Assembly (NCBI GenBank): GCA_964292295.1 | Contig: CAXYVC010000116.1 | Span: 1 to 8,654 of the forward strand | Source of the DNA: CAXYVC01 sp964292295 | Lineage (GTDB): Bacteria; Acidobacteriota; Holophagae; Holophagales; Holophagaceae | DNA: 8,654 bases | Reading direction: 5' to 3' | In this document: in pieces, positions 1 through 5,585 of the stretch | Position numbering within the stretch: the first letter of the stretch is position 1 | How the letters are laid out: the number at the start of each line of letters is the position of its first letter | Translations under genes and position numbers: made by a program | Notes under the pieces: generated by a model | Seen by the model: the letters and a program-made list of their open reading frames with translations, nothing else | What the model was told of the DNA's origin: nothing | Databases searched by the model: none

Positions 1-6
1 GACGAT

Positions 7-23
7 GGGGGGGGGGGCGGGGG
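7..23. repeat. G homopolymer tract (G11-C-G5) upstream of queE
   Basis: Bases 7-17 are eleven consecutive G, followed by one C and then five more G (19-23). The tract lies 22 bases before the queE start codon and 9 bases before its Shine-Dalgarno sequence. Homopolymers of this length can vary by slippage in some bacteria, but they are also a common source of sequencing and assembly length errors. The bases before 46 could be intergenic or the 3' end of an upstream gene; the window does not show which. Confidence 0.8.
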
Positions 24-45
24 AGCCGGGCCGGGGAGCACGACC

Positions 46-726
46 ATGAGCGCAACCGATACCCTCGCCGTCAGCGAGATTTTCCAGAGCATCCAGGGCG
101 AAGGCTCCCGCGCCGGGCGCCCCTGTCTCTTCATCCGCCTCGCGGGCTGCCCCCTGCGCTGCCGCTACTGCGACACCCGCTACGCCTTCGCCGGGGGCAC
201 GCCCTGGAGCCGGGAGGCCCTCCTGGAGGAGACCCGACGCCACCTGGGACCGCCCCGGAAGGGCCCCAACGCCCCCTTCGTGGAGCTCACGGGCGGGGAG
301 CCCCTGGATCAGGCGGGCACGCCCGCCCTGCTGGAGGGCCTGCTGGGACTCGGCTACGAGGTGGCGCTGGAGACGGCGGGCAGCCACGACCTGGGCCCCG
401 TGCCCCCGGCCGTGGTGAAGATCGTGGACCGCAAGACCCCGGGCAGCGGAGAGGCCCATCGATGGCGGGAGACGAACCTGGAGCTCCTGGTCCCCGGCCA
501 GGACGAGCTGAAGTTCGTGCTCCTGGACGAGGCGGACTACCGGTGGGCCGCGGACTGGTGCGCCGAGCGGGACGTGTGGGAGCGGGTGGAGGTGCTCTTC
601 AGCCCCGTGTGGGGCTCCCTGGACCCGCGCTGGCTGGCGGAGCGCATCATCGCCGACGGCCTGCCCGTGCGCTTCCAGCTGCAGCTCCACAAGCTGGTGT
701 GGGGACCCGAAACGAAGGGCGTCTGA
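46..726 (+). CDS. queE: 7-carboxy-7-deazaguanine synthase (radical SAM)
   Basis: QueE converts 6-carboxy-5,6,7,8-tetrahydropterin to 7-carboxy-7-deazaguanine, the ring-contraction step on the route to preQ0 and queuosine in tRNA. It is a cytoplasmic radical SAM enzyme with one [4Fe-4S] cluster. The 226-residue protein has the family landmarks in order: the N-terminal SIQGEG motif (15-20), the cluster-binding CxxxCxxC (Cys35, Cys39, Cys42 in AGCPLRCRYCDT), the SAM-binding TGGEP (82-86), DELKFVL (about 153-159) and a C-terminal QLHKLVWGPE motif. The length is normal for QueE. The start at 46 is supported by GGGGAG at 33-38 with a 7-base spacer. No other queuosine gene lies inside the window; queD/queC/queF partners may lie to the left. 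The start codon forms ATGA with a possible upstream stop at 47-49, which would allow coupling to an upstream gene not visible here. The gene ends 24 bases from the convergent MBL-hydrolase gene. Confidence 0.95.
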   Translation: MSATDTLAVSEIFQSIQGEGSRAGRPCLFIRLAGCPLRCRYCDTRYAFAGGTPWSREALLEETRRHLGPPRKGPNAPFVELTGGEPLDQAGTPALLEGLLGLGYEVALETAGSHDLGPVPPAVVKIVDRKTPGSGEAHRWRETNLELLVPGQDELKFVLLDEADYRWAADWCAERDVWERVEVLFSPVWGSLDPRWLAERIIADGLPVRFQLQLHKLVWGPETKGV

Positions 727-729
727 TCC

Positions 730-749
730 CGGACGAGGCCGTGCGTCCG
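730..749. terminator. Hairpin between convergent genes, possible bidirectional terminator
   Basis: CGGACG (730-735) pairs perfectly with CGTCCG (744-749) around an 8-base loop. It fills the 24-base gap between the stop of queE (724-726) and the stop of the convergent MBL gene (751-753). There is no T-tract on either side, so it is not a classical intrinsic terminator. The call rests on position and the 6-bp stem; chance occurrence in G+C-rich DNA is possible. Confidence 0.35.
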
Positions 750-750
750 C

Positions 751-1380
751 TCAGCCCCGGCGCCGCACGTAGGGGTTGCCCTCCGCCTCCTCGCCCAGGA
801 TCGTGGAAGGGCCGTGGCCGGGGTAGACGCGCGTGGCGTCCGGCAGGACGTAGAGCTTCTCCAGGATGCTGCGTTCCAGGGCCTCCCAGTGCCCGCCCCA
901 GAGATCCGTGCGGCCCACGCCGCCCTGGAAGAGGGTACCGCCCGCCAGAAGCCCAGGACCCCGCTCGGAGTCCCCCAACAGGCACCACCCGCCGGGCGTG
1001 TGCCCCGGCGTGTGAATCACCGTGAGCCCGTACAGGGTCTGGCCTTCCACCATGGGGCTCGTGCAGGGCGCGGGCACCACGGGAAGCCCCAGCAGGCCCG
1101 TCTGCAGCTCCAGCTTCTCCAGCAGGAAGGCGTCCTCGGGGTGCAGGTGGACCGGCACGTCCCAGAGCGCCTGCAGTTCGTGCGCCGCGCCGAGGTGATC
1201 GAAGTGGCCGTGGGTGAGCAGGATGGCTTCCACCTGAAAGCCCTTGGCCGCCACCCGCTTGAGGATGAGGTCCGCCTCGCCGCCGGGATCCACCACCACG
1301 CCGCGGCCTTCCGCCGCGTCCCAGGCCAGGATGCAGGTGCACGCCAGGGGGCCCACCGGGAAGGTTTCGAACTGGAGCAT
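751..1380 (-). CDS. Metallo-beta-lactamase-fold hydrolase, glyoxalase II/YcbL-like
   Basis: This 209-residue protein looks like a small, soluble YcbL/glyoxalase-II-type hydrolase, a family that typically cleaves thioesters such as S-lactoylglutathione; the true substrate is not readable from sequence. The metal motif THGHFDH gives His57, His59, Asp61 and His62. TPGHTPG gives His127 and YPGHG gives His189. The family then normally has a GDTLF motif whose Asp bridges the two metals. Here the segment reads AGGTLF, with Gly148 (codon GGT) in place of Asp, followed by the expected GRTDL. The remaining set (three His; Asp-His-His) would match the ligand pattern of subclass B3 enzymes, but this does not make it a beta-lactamase. 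The ATG at 1380 has GGAGG four bases upstream (1385-1389 on the + strand). It lies downstream of the alcohol dehydrogenase on the same strand, separated by 145 bases with a strong hairpin, so it may be transcribed separately or by read-through. Confidence 0.88.
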   Translation of the reverse strand: MLQFETFPVGPLACTCILAWDAAEGRGVVVDPGGEADLILKRVAAKGFQVEAILLTHGHFDHLGAAHELQALWDVPVHLHPEDAFLLEKLELQTGLLGLPVVPAPCTSPMVEGQTLYGLTVIHTPGHTPGGWCLLGDSERGPGLLAGGTLFQGGVGRTDLWGGHWEALERSILEKLYVLPDATRVYPGHGPSTILGEEAEGNPYVRRRG

Positions 1381-1419
1381 GGCGCCTCCGGGAGCTCCCG
1401 ATCATAGCCGCTTTCGCCG

Positions 1420-1443
1420 CGGACCTTCCCCCGCGGGGGTCCG
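1420..1443 (-). other. Secondary stem-loop ahead of the MBL gene
   Basis: CGGACC (1420-1425) pairs with GGTCCG (1438-1443), with a 12-base loop that itself contains a C-run facing a G-run (1428-1432 and 1435-1439), so alternative pairings exist. It lies 40 bases upstream of the MBL start codon, in its probable leader. No T-tract follows. The role is unknown; it may add to the larger hairpin at 1454-1503. Confidence 0.3.
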
Positions 1444-1453
1444 TACGAGCGAA

Positions 1454-1503
1454 GGCACCCGGCGCGCCAAGGCCTCCGAAGAGCGCCTGGACCGCCGGGT
1501 GCC
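1454..1503 (-). terminator. Long stem-loop 3' of the alcohol dehydrogenase
   Basis: GGCACCCGGCG (1454-1464) and CGCCGGGTGCC (1493-1503) are a perfect 11-bp inverted repeat. The 28-base interior can extend the stem with CCA-AGGC (1467-1473) against GCCTGG (1485-1490), with one bulged A. On the minus strand the structure begins 22 bases after the dehydrogenase TAG stop, the usual place for a terminator. The bases after it on that strand (TTCGCTCGTACGG) lack a T-run, so it may be a U-less terminator, an attenuator or an mRNA-stabilising 3' structure between the dehydrogenase and the MBL gene. Confidence 0.55.
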
Positions 1504-1525
1504 CGCACCGGCCAGGGGCCTGCGG

Positions 1526-2680
1526 CTACTTCATGGAACCGCCGTAGTAGGCAGCGGTGTAGATCGCCTTCACGTCCGCCACGGTGGGCTTGCCGGGGTT
1601 CGTGAGGGTGCAGGGATCCCCATGGGCGTTCGCGCTCATGCGGTCGAGCACCTCCCTGAACTTCGCCTCGCTGAAGTCCACCTCCGTGCAGGCCTGGAAG
1701 GTGGCGGGGATGGCGAGCTTCCGGTTGAGGAGGCGGATCTCCTCCGCCAGATCCCCGATGCCCAGGGCCTTCTCGATGGCTTCGTATTTCCGCGTGAACT
1801 TGCGGTTGAAGTCGATGATGGTGGGCAGGAGGATGGCGTTGGCGAGACCGTGGGTCACGCCGAACTCGCCGCCGATCTTGTGGGCGAGAGCGTGCACGAG
1901 TCCGAGGGAGGCGTTCGTGAAGGCCATGCCCGCCAGGGCCGAGGCGTTGTGCATGTTGAAGCGGGCCTCCATGTCCTTGCCGTTGGCGTAGGCCCGGGGC
2001 AGGTTGGCGAAGACGAGCCGGATCGCCTCGAAGGCGTAGGGATCCGTGAAGGAGGTCGCCGCGATGGACGCCGCCGCCTCGACGGCGTGGCACAGGACGT
2101 CCATGCCGGTGTTGGCGGTCACGGTGGGGGGCATGGCCGCCGGGAGCGCGGGATCGAGGATGGCGAGGTCCGGCACCATGTCCGCGGCCACGATGGGGTA
2201 CTTGATGTGCTTCTTCGTGTCCGTGATGACGGAGAAGGCCGTGATTTCGCTGGCGGTGCCGCTGGTGGAGGGCACGGCCACGAAGCGGGCCTTGGTGCGC
2301 AGGCCGGGCATGGATCCGGGCGTGAGGATGTCCTCGAAGCGGAGCTCCGGGTGTTCGTAGAAGCACCACATCACCTTGGCCGCGTCGATGGCCGAGCCAC
2401 CGCCGATGGCGACGATCCAGTCCGGGTTGAAGGCGGCCATGGCCTTCGCGCCGCGGAGGACCGTCTCCACCGAGGGATTGGGCTCCACGCCGTCGATGAC
2501 GATGCTTTCCATGCCGGCGGCCTTGAGGTGCGCCGCGGCCTGGTCGAGGAAGCCCAGCTTCCGCATCGAACTGCCGCCGGTGACAAGGGCCGCCTTCCGG
2601 CCCCGAAGGGTCGCGAGCCGCGCCAAGGCGCCATCGCCGTAGACGATGTCGCGGGGAATGGAGAACGAGAAGAGCGCCAT
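1526..2680 (-). CDS. Iron-containing alcohol dehydrogenase (group III)
   Basis: A cytoplasmic NAD(P)-dependent dehydrogenase interconverting an alcohol and its aldehyde, from the iron-activated family of FucO, butanol dehydrogenases and the C-terminal half of AdhE. The 384-residue length is standard. The N-terminal nucleotide domain carries IGGGSAIDAAK (92-102), which binds the pyrophosphate, and VPSTSGTASE (136-145). The C-terminal domain supplies the metal ligands expected from FucO: Asp194 and His198 (GMDVLCHAVEA), His263 (GLVHALAHKIGG) and His277 (THGLANA). All are present, so the enzyme should be active. The segment around MWCFYEHPELRFEDI resembles the AdhE dehydrogenase domain, but substrate cannot be assigned. 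The ATG at 2680 is preceded by AAGGAGGT (2685-2692 on the + strand), a very strong ribosome site. Its promoter is probably the TATAAT box at 2742-2747, in an A+T-rich island shared with the divergent two-component genes. A hairpin follows its stop. Confidence 0.93.
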   Translation of the reverse strand: MALFSFSIPRDIVYGDGALARLATLRGRKAALVTGGSSMRKLGFLDQAAAHLKAAGMESIVIDGVEPNPSVETVLRGAKAMAAFNPDWIVAIGGGSAIDAAKVMWCFYEHPELRFEDILTPGSMPGLRTKARFVAVPSTSGTASEITAFSVITDTKKHIKYPIVAADMVPDLAILDPALPAAMPPTVTANTGMDVLCHAVEAAASIAATSFTDPYAFEAIRLVFANLPRAYANGKDMEARFNMHNASALAGMAFTNASLGLVHALAHKIGGEFGVTHGLANAILLPTIIDFNRKFTRKYEAIEKALGIGDLAEEIRLLNRKLAIPATFQACTEVDFSEAKFREVLDRMSANAHGDPCTLTNPGKPTVADVKAIYTAAYYGGSMK

Positions 2681-2731
2681 GCAAACCTCCTTGCCGGCCC
2701 CGCGGGGATCGTCGGGGGCTCCGGAAGAACC

Positions 2732-2766
2732 ATTCGAGAAAATTATATCGAATAACCCACCTTCGA
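2732..2766. promoter_or_regulatory. Alternating TTCGA/TCGAA half-sites over the -10 box, possible operator
   Basis: ATTCGA (2732-2737) and TCGAAT (2748-2753) form a perfect 6-bp dyad with a 10-base spacer that contains most of the TATAAT box. A third half-site, TTCGA (2762-2766), lies inverted relative to the second. The three copies start at 2733, 2748 and 2762, so they are 15 and 14 bases apart. A protein bound here would block or reposition RNA polymerase at the dehydrogenase promoter. The binding factor is unknown and the motif is short, so the call is tentative. Confidence 0.35.
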
Positions 2767-2770
2767 TAAA
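2742..2770 (-). promoter_or_regulatory. Likely sigma-70 promoter for the alcohol dehydrogenase
   Basis: On the minus strand a perfect TATAAT -10 box occupies 2747 to 2742. A weak -35 candidate, TTTATC (2770 to 2765), lies 17 bases upstream and matches TTGACA at three of six positions. Transcription would start near 2735, giving a leader of roughly 55 bases before the ATG at 2680. The surrounding 2735-2850 is A+T-rich in an otherwise strongly G+C-rich window, which supports a real promoter. The weak -35 suggests that an activator may be needed (inference). Confidence 0.6.
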
Positions 2771-2828
2771 AACAAATTCTTTATATTTGCTTCATTATTT
2801 TAACCTGAGCAGAAATATTTAACACCAT

Positions 2829-2847
2829 TGTGACATTCATGTTCACA
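2829..2847. promoter_or_regulatory. TGTGA-N9-TCACA dyad, possible regulator binding site
   Basis: TGTGA (2829-2833) and TCACA (2843-2847) form a 5-bp dyad. Inside it, ACAT (2833-2836) faces ATGT (2839-2842). The two dyads would merge into one 9-bp perfect palindrome if a single A were added after base 2833. The half-sites resemble those of CRP/FNR-family proteins, but the N9 spacing is longer than the N6 of a classical CRP site. It sits about 95 bases before the histidine kinase start and about 80 bases upstream of the dehydrogenase -10 box, a position suited to control of either side. Confidence 0.3.
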
Positions 2848-2902
2848 TCAGGCGAAAGCCCCCAGAGCGAGGGAGTGCGTTCGCCCCTCGGACCGTCGCT
2901 TC

Positions 2903-2919
2903 GGCCCGGAGGCCGGGCC
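2903..2919 (+). other. GC-rich hairpin in the histidine kinase leader
   Basis: GGCCCGG (2903-2909), AGG (2910-2912) and CCGGGCC (2913-2919) form a perfect 7-bp stem with a 3-base loop. It ends 11 bases before the putative ribosome site (GGGG, 2931-2934) and 22 bases before the kinase ATG. It could influence initiation or message stability, or be the remnant of a terminator. No clear promoter for the kinase could be picked out between it and the A+T-rich island. Confidence 0.4.
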
Positions 2920-2941
2920 CCTGCGGGCATGGGGTGGTACG

Positions 2942-4024
2942 ATGCGCCGCATGATGAAGCGGCTGAAGGAGTGGCGCCTCTACTGGCTGGCCTGGGGCCT
3001 CCTGGCCCTCTACTTCGCCAGCATGGACGCCCTGCTCCTGCGACGTTCCTTCTGGTCCTACCTGCCCTTGAACCTCACCCAGATGGCGTGCTGGGGGCTC
3101 CTGGGCCTGGTGATCGTGCACCTGGCGCGGCGCTACCCCATCGAGGGCCTGCGCCTGCGCCCCCTGAAGCCCTGGCTGATCCACGTTCCCGCCAGCGCCG
3201 TGCTGGCGGGTGTCGGCACCACGCTGGCCTTCCTGCTGTCCCTCACCATGACGGAAGGGGTCTCCCGCTGGGACCACCTCCGCCTCCTGAAGCACTTCGA
3301 GCGCTTCGTGGCGAGCTACTACCACACGAGCCTCTTCAACCTGTGGGTGGTGCTGGGGGCATACCAGATGGTCCTGGCCCACCGCCGCTACCGCCAGCGG
3401 GAGCTGGACACGGCCCAGCTGGAGGGGCGCCTCGCGCAGGCCCAGAACCAGGCCCTGCGCATGCAGCTCCAGCCCCACTTCCTCTTCAACACGCTGAACG
3501 GCATCAGCACGCTCATCCAGTCGGACCCGGAGACCGCCGACCGCATGGTGACCCGCCTGGCGGACCTGCTGCGCATGAGCCTCGACCTGGGTTCCCGCCA
3601 CGAGGTGAGCCTGCGCCAGGAGCTGGCCTTCATCGAGGCCTACCTCGCCATCGAATCCCTGCGTTTCCGGGAGCGCCTCCAGGTCCGCCTGGATGCTCCG
3701 GTCGCCCTGCTGGAGGCCCGGGTGCCCACCTTCCTCCTGCAGCCCCTGGTCGAGAACGCCATCCAGCACGGCCTGGCGCGCCGGGCCCGGGGCGGCACGC
3801 TGAGGGTCGCCGCGAGCCGGGAGGAGGACTGGCTGGTGCTGGATGTGGTGGATGACGGCGTGGGCTTCCAGGTGGCCTACGACCACATCGGCCTGAAGAA
3901 CACCCGGGAACGCCTTCAGGTGCTCTACGGCGCCCGACACGCCCTGGACATCTCCAGCCGCCCTGGCGAAGGCACCTGGGTGCACATCCGCATCCCCTTT
4001 TCCGCGGATAGGATCGAGGCATGA
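2942..4024 (+). CDS. Four-TM sensor histidine kinase of the LytS/AlgZ type
   Basis: An inner-membrane kinase expected to autophosphorylate on His and pass the phosphate to the adjacent LytTR regulator. The 360-residue protein has four likely membrane helices (about 13-30, 45-61, 79-103, 127-146), then a linker helix rich in Arg, Gln and Glu (about 147-175). The His_kinase box is LQPHFLFNTLNGIS, with phosphoacceptor His179. A HATPase domain follows: the N-box LLQPLVENAIQHG (Glu271, Asn272, His276), DDGVGF (304-309) and GLKNTRERL (317-325). The four-helix layout without a PAS or GAF domain resembles AlgZ/FimS more than LytS, which has the 5TM-5TMR_LYT domain. No periplasmic sensor domain is visible; the short loops must carry any signal, which is unknown. 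The ATG at 2942 is chosen because GGGGTGG (2931-2937) precedes it; Met codons at 2951 and 2954 are alternatives. The stop overlaps the regulator start as ATGA. Confidence 0.92.
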   Translation: MRRMMKRLKEWRLYWLAWGLLALYFASMDALLLRRSFWSYLPLNLTQMACWGLLGLVIVHLARRYPIEGLRLRPLKPWLIHVPASAVLAGVGTTLAFLLSLTMTEGVSRWDHLRLLKHFERFVASYYHTSLFNLWVVLGAYQMVLAHRRYRQRELDTAQLEGRLAQAQNQALRMQLQPHFLFNTLNGISTLIQSDPETADRMVTRLADLLRMSLDLGSRHEVSLRQELAFIEAYLAIESLRFRERLQVRLDAPVALLEARVPTFLLQPLVENAIQHGLARRARGGTLRVAASREEDWLVLDVVDDGVGFQVAYDHIGLKNTRERLQVLYGARHALDISSRPGEGTWVHIRIPFSADRIEA

Positions 4025-4779
4025 CCCTCCGGGCGCTCATCGTGGACGACGAGGACCTGGCCCGCCAGCGGGTCCGAAGCTTCCTGGCCCAGGAGGCGGA
4101 CGTGCTGATCGTGGGCGAATGCGCCAACGGCCTGGAGGCGGTGCAGGCCATCGAGACCAAGGCCCCCGACCTGGTCTTCCTGGACATCCAGATGCCGGAG
4201 CTGGATGGCTTCGGCGTGCTGGAGGCCGTGGGCGCCTCCCGCATGCCCGCCACCCTCTTCGTCACCGCCTACGACCAGTACGCCCTGAAGGCCTTCGAGG
4301 CCAGCGCCATCGACTACCTCCTGAAGCCCTTCGACCGGGAGCGCTTCCAGCGGGCCCTGGAGCGGGCACGCCGCTGGATCGCCGCGCCGAGGGAGGCGGG
4401 CGCGCCGTCCCAGCTGGAGCCCCTCGCCCAGCACCTGCGCCAGGCGCAGCCCCACCCCGACCGCTTCCTGGTGCGCTGCGGCGAGCGCCAGGTGCTCGTG
4501 CCCACGGCCACCATCCAGTGGATCGAGGCGGAGGACAACTACGTGAGGCTGCACGTGGAGGGCGGCGACCACCTGCTGCGCCAGACCATGGCGGGCATGA
4601 TCGAGCGCCTGGACCCGCGGCGCTTCCGGCGCATCCACCGCAGCGCCATCGTGAACCTCGACTGCATCCAGGAACTCCAGCCCTGGACCGGCGGCGACAT
4701 GCTGGTGCTCATGAAGGACGGTACCCGCCTCACCCTCAGCCGCACCTACCGCGACGGCTTCGCCCAGGCCCACGGATAG
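4021..4779 (+). CDS. LytTR-family response regulator (AlgR-like)
   Basis: A DNA-binding transcription regulator of 252 residues, partner of the kinase whose stop codon it overlaps. The receiver domain (about 3-120) shows the acidic pair Asp9-Asp10, phosphoacceptor Asp55 in FLDIQMPELDG, Thr82 (FVTAYD) and Lys102 in YLLKPFD, so all phosphorylation residues are present. A Pro/Ala/Gln-rich linker (about 121-146) leads to a LytTR DNA-binding domain (about 147-248). That domain contains DRFLVR, WIEAEDNYVRLH, FRRIHRSAIVNLD and the terminal LSRTYRDGF motif. LytTR proteins usually bind two short direct repeats in promoters; no convincing pair was found in the window. The target genes are unknown. The only promoter island adjacent to the pair is the one shared with the divergent alcohol dehydrogenase, which is a candidate target by position only. 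Confidence 0.94.
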   Translation: MTLRALIVDDEDLARQRVRSFLAQEADVLIVGECANGLEAVQAIETKAPDLVFLDIQMPELDGFGVLEAVGASRMPATLFVTAYDQYALKAFEASAIDYLLKPFDRERFQRALERARRWIAAPREAGAPSQLEPLAQHLRQAQPHPDRFLVRCGERQVLVPTATIQWIEAEDNYVRLHVEGGDHLLRQTMAGMIERLDPRRFRRIHRSAIVNLDCIQELQPWTGGDMLVLMKDGTRLTLSRTYRDGFAQAHG

Positions 4780-4790
4780 GCGTTCAGCCT

Positions 4791-4820
4791 GGAGGATGCG
4801 TTGCGGCCAGCCGCACCTCC
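4791..4820. terminator. Bulged hairpin between convergent genes
   Basis: GGAGG (4791-4795) pairs with CCTCC (4816-4820), and TGCGG (4802-4806) pairs with CCGCA (4811-4815) around a CCAG loop. A 6-base bulge (4796-4801) lies on one side. The structure sits in the 65-base gap between the response-regulator stop (4779) and the stop of the convergent hydrolase (4845). No T-tract is present, so terminator function is inferred from position. Confidence 0.4.
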
Positions 4821-4844
4821 GCAGCGGAAGGCGTGGAGCGAGCT

Positions 4845-5585
4845 TCAGGGGTAGACGGTCACCCGGTCCACGGCCACGTGGGTGGCGCGGGTGTCCACCA
4901 CCAGCTCCGCCAGGCGGGCGCGCTCCAGCCGGTAGGTATGGTCATCCGCCGTGGGCACCGGCGCGCCGGTGGGGTCGAACACGTGGTTGCCCGCTCCGGC
5001 GAAGCGCTCGCCCTCCGCCTCGCAGGCGGCGATGCAGCAGCCCGCGGCGAAGCAGCCGTTCTCGATGGCCCGGGCCCGCAGCAGGGCGCCGAAGACCTCG
5101 TCCCGACGCCAGGGCCACCAGGCCACGCAGAGCAGCAGGTCGGCGCCCGCCAGGGCCAGGGCGCGCGCCTGCTCGGGGAAGCGCAGGTCGTTGCAGGTGA
5201 GGAGCCCCAGGGTCCACGCCCCGAGCCGCAGGGCGGCGTAGGCGTCGCCTCGGCTCCAGAGCAGGTCCTCCCCGTTGGGCTGGAAGAGGTGCACCTTGTC
5301 GTAGCGCGCCCGCTCGCGGCCCTCCTGCCAGACCGTCAGGCGGTTGCGGCCCTCCTCGGTGAGGGTGCCGAAGAGGAAGGCCGTGCTGGGGTGCGCGGCG
5401 CTGAGGGCGCGGAAGCGCTCCCGCGCCAGGGCCGGGTCCAGACCTTGGGTATAGCCCGTCAGGAAGCCCTCCGGAAAGACCACGAGCTCGGCGCCGCCCT
5501 CCGCCGCCTGGGTGGCCTCCGCCTCCATGCGCCGCAGGTTGGACGCCAGGTCCAGACAGGTGAAGCGGGAGAGATGGAGCTTCAT
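4845..5585 (-). CDS. Carbon-nitrogen hydrolase (nitrilase superfamily)
   Basis: A probable amidase of the nitrilase superfamily, acting in the cytoplasm on a small amide or nitrile-like substrate. The 246-residue protein has the complete Glu-Lys-Cys triad: Glu39 in VVFPEGFLTGY, Lys97 in RYDKVHLF, and nucleophile Cys131 in LLTCNDLRFPEQAR. The usual superfamily motif after the Cys is CYDxRFPE; Asn here replaces Tyr. The C-terminal part (NHVFDPTGAPV, about 200-210) is also typical. The length fits the omega-amidase or plain C-N hydrolase branches, and there is no extra domain such as glutamine-dependent NAD synthetase. The substrate cannot be assigned. It is the second gene of a two-gene unit: its ATG (5583-5585) overlaps the TGA of the membrane-protein gene as ATGA. 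A CCCTCC on the + strand (5595-5600) provides a GGAGGG ribosome site nine bases upstream, within the preceding gene. Confidence 0.92.
   Translation of the reverse strand: MKLHLSRFTCLDLASNLRRMEAEATQAAEGGAELVVFPEGFLTGYTQGLDPALARERFRALSAAHPSTAFLFGTLTEEGRNRLTVWQEGRERARYDKVHLFQPNGEDLLWSRGDAYAALRLGAWTLGLLTCNDLRFPEQARALALAGADLLLCVAWWPWRRDEVFGALLRARAIENGCFAAGCCIAACEAEGERFAGAGNHVFDPTGAPVPTADDHTYRLERARLAELVVDTRATHVAVDRVTVYP

Noticed and set aside
751..1380. Calling the MBL-fold protein a subclass B3 beta-lactamase
   Set aside because: Only the ligand set would fit. The short length, the GRTDL motif and the lack of a signal peptide place it with glyoxalase-II/YcbL-like hydrolases.
1244..2755. 503-codon plus-strand open frame opposite the alcohol dehydrogenase
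   Set aside because: Shadow of the dehydrogenase gene; its His/Gly/Val-rich composition lacks any family motif.
2761..2860. LytTR direct-repeat binding sites for the adjacent regulator
   Set aside because: Several GTT-containing words occur (for example near 2801 and 2841), but none gives two good matches at the usual spacing on one strand.
2843..3985. 380-codon minus-strand open frame opposite the histidine kinase
   Set aside because: Antisense to a kinase with complete catalytic motifs; no domain, no ribosome site and biased composition.
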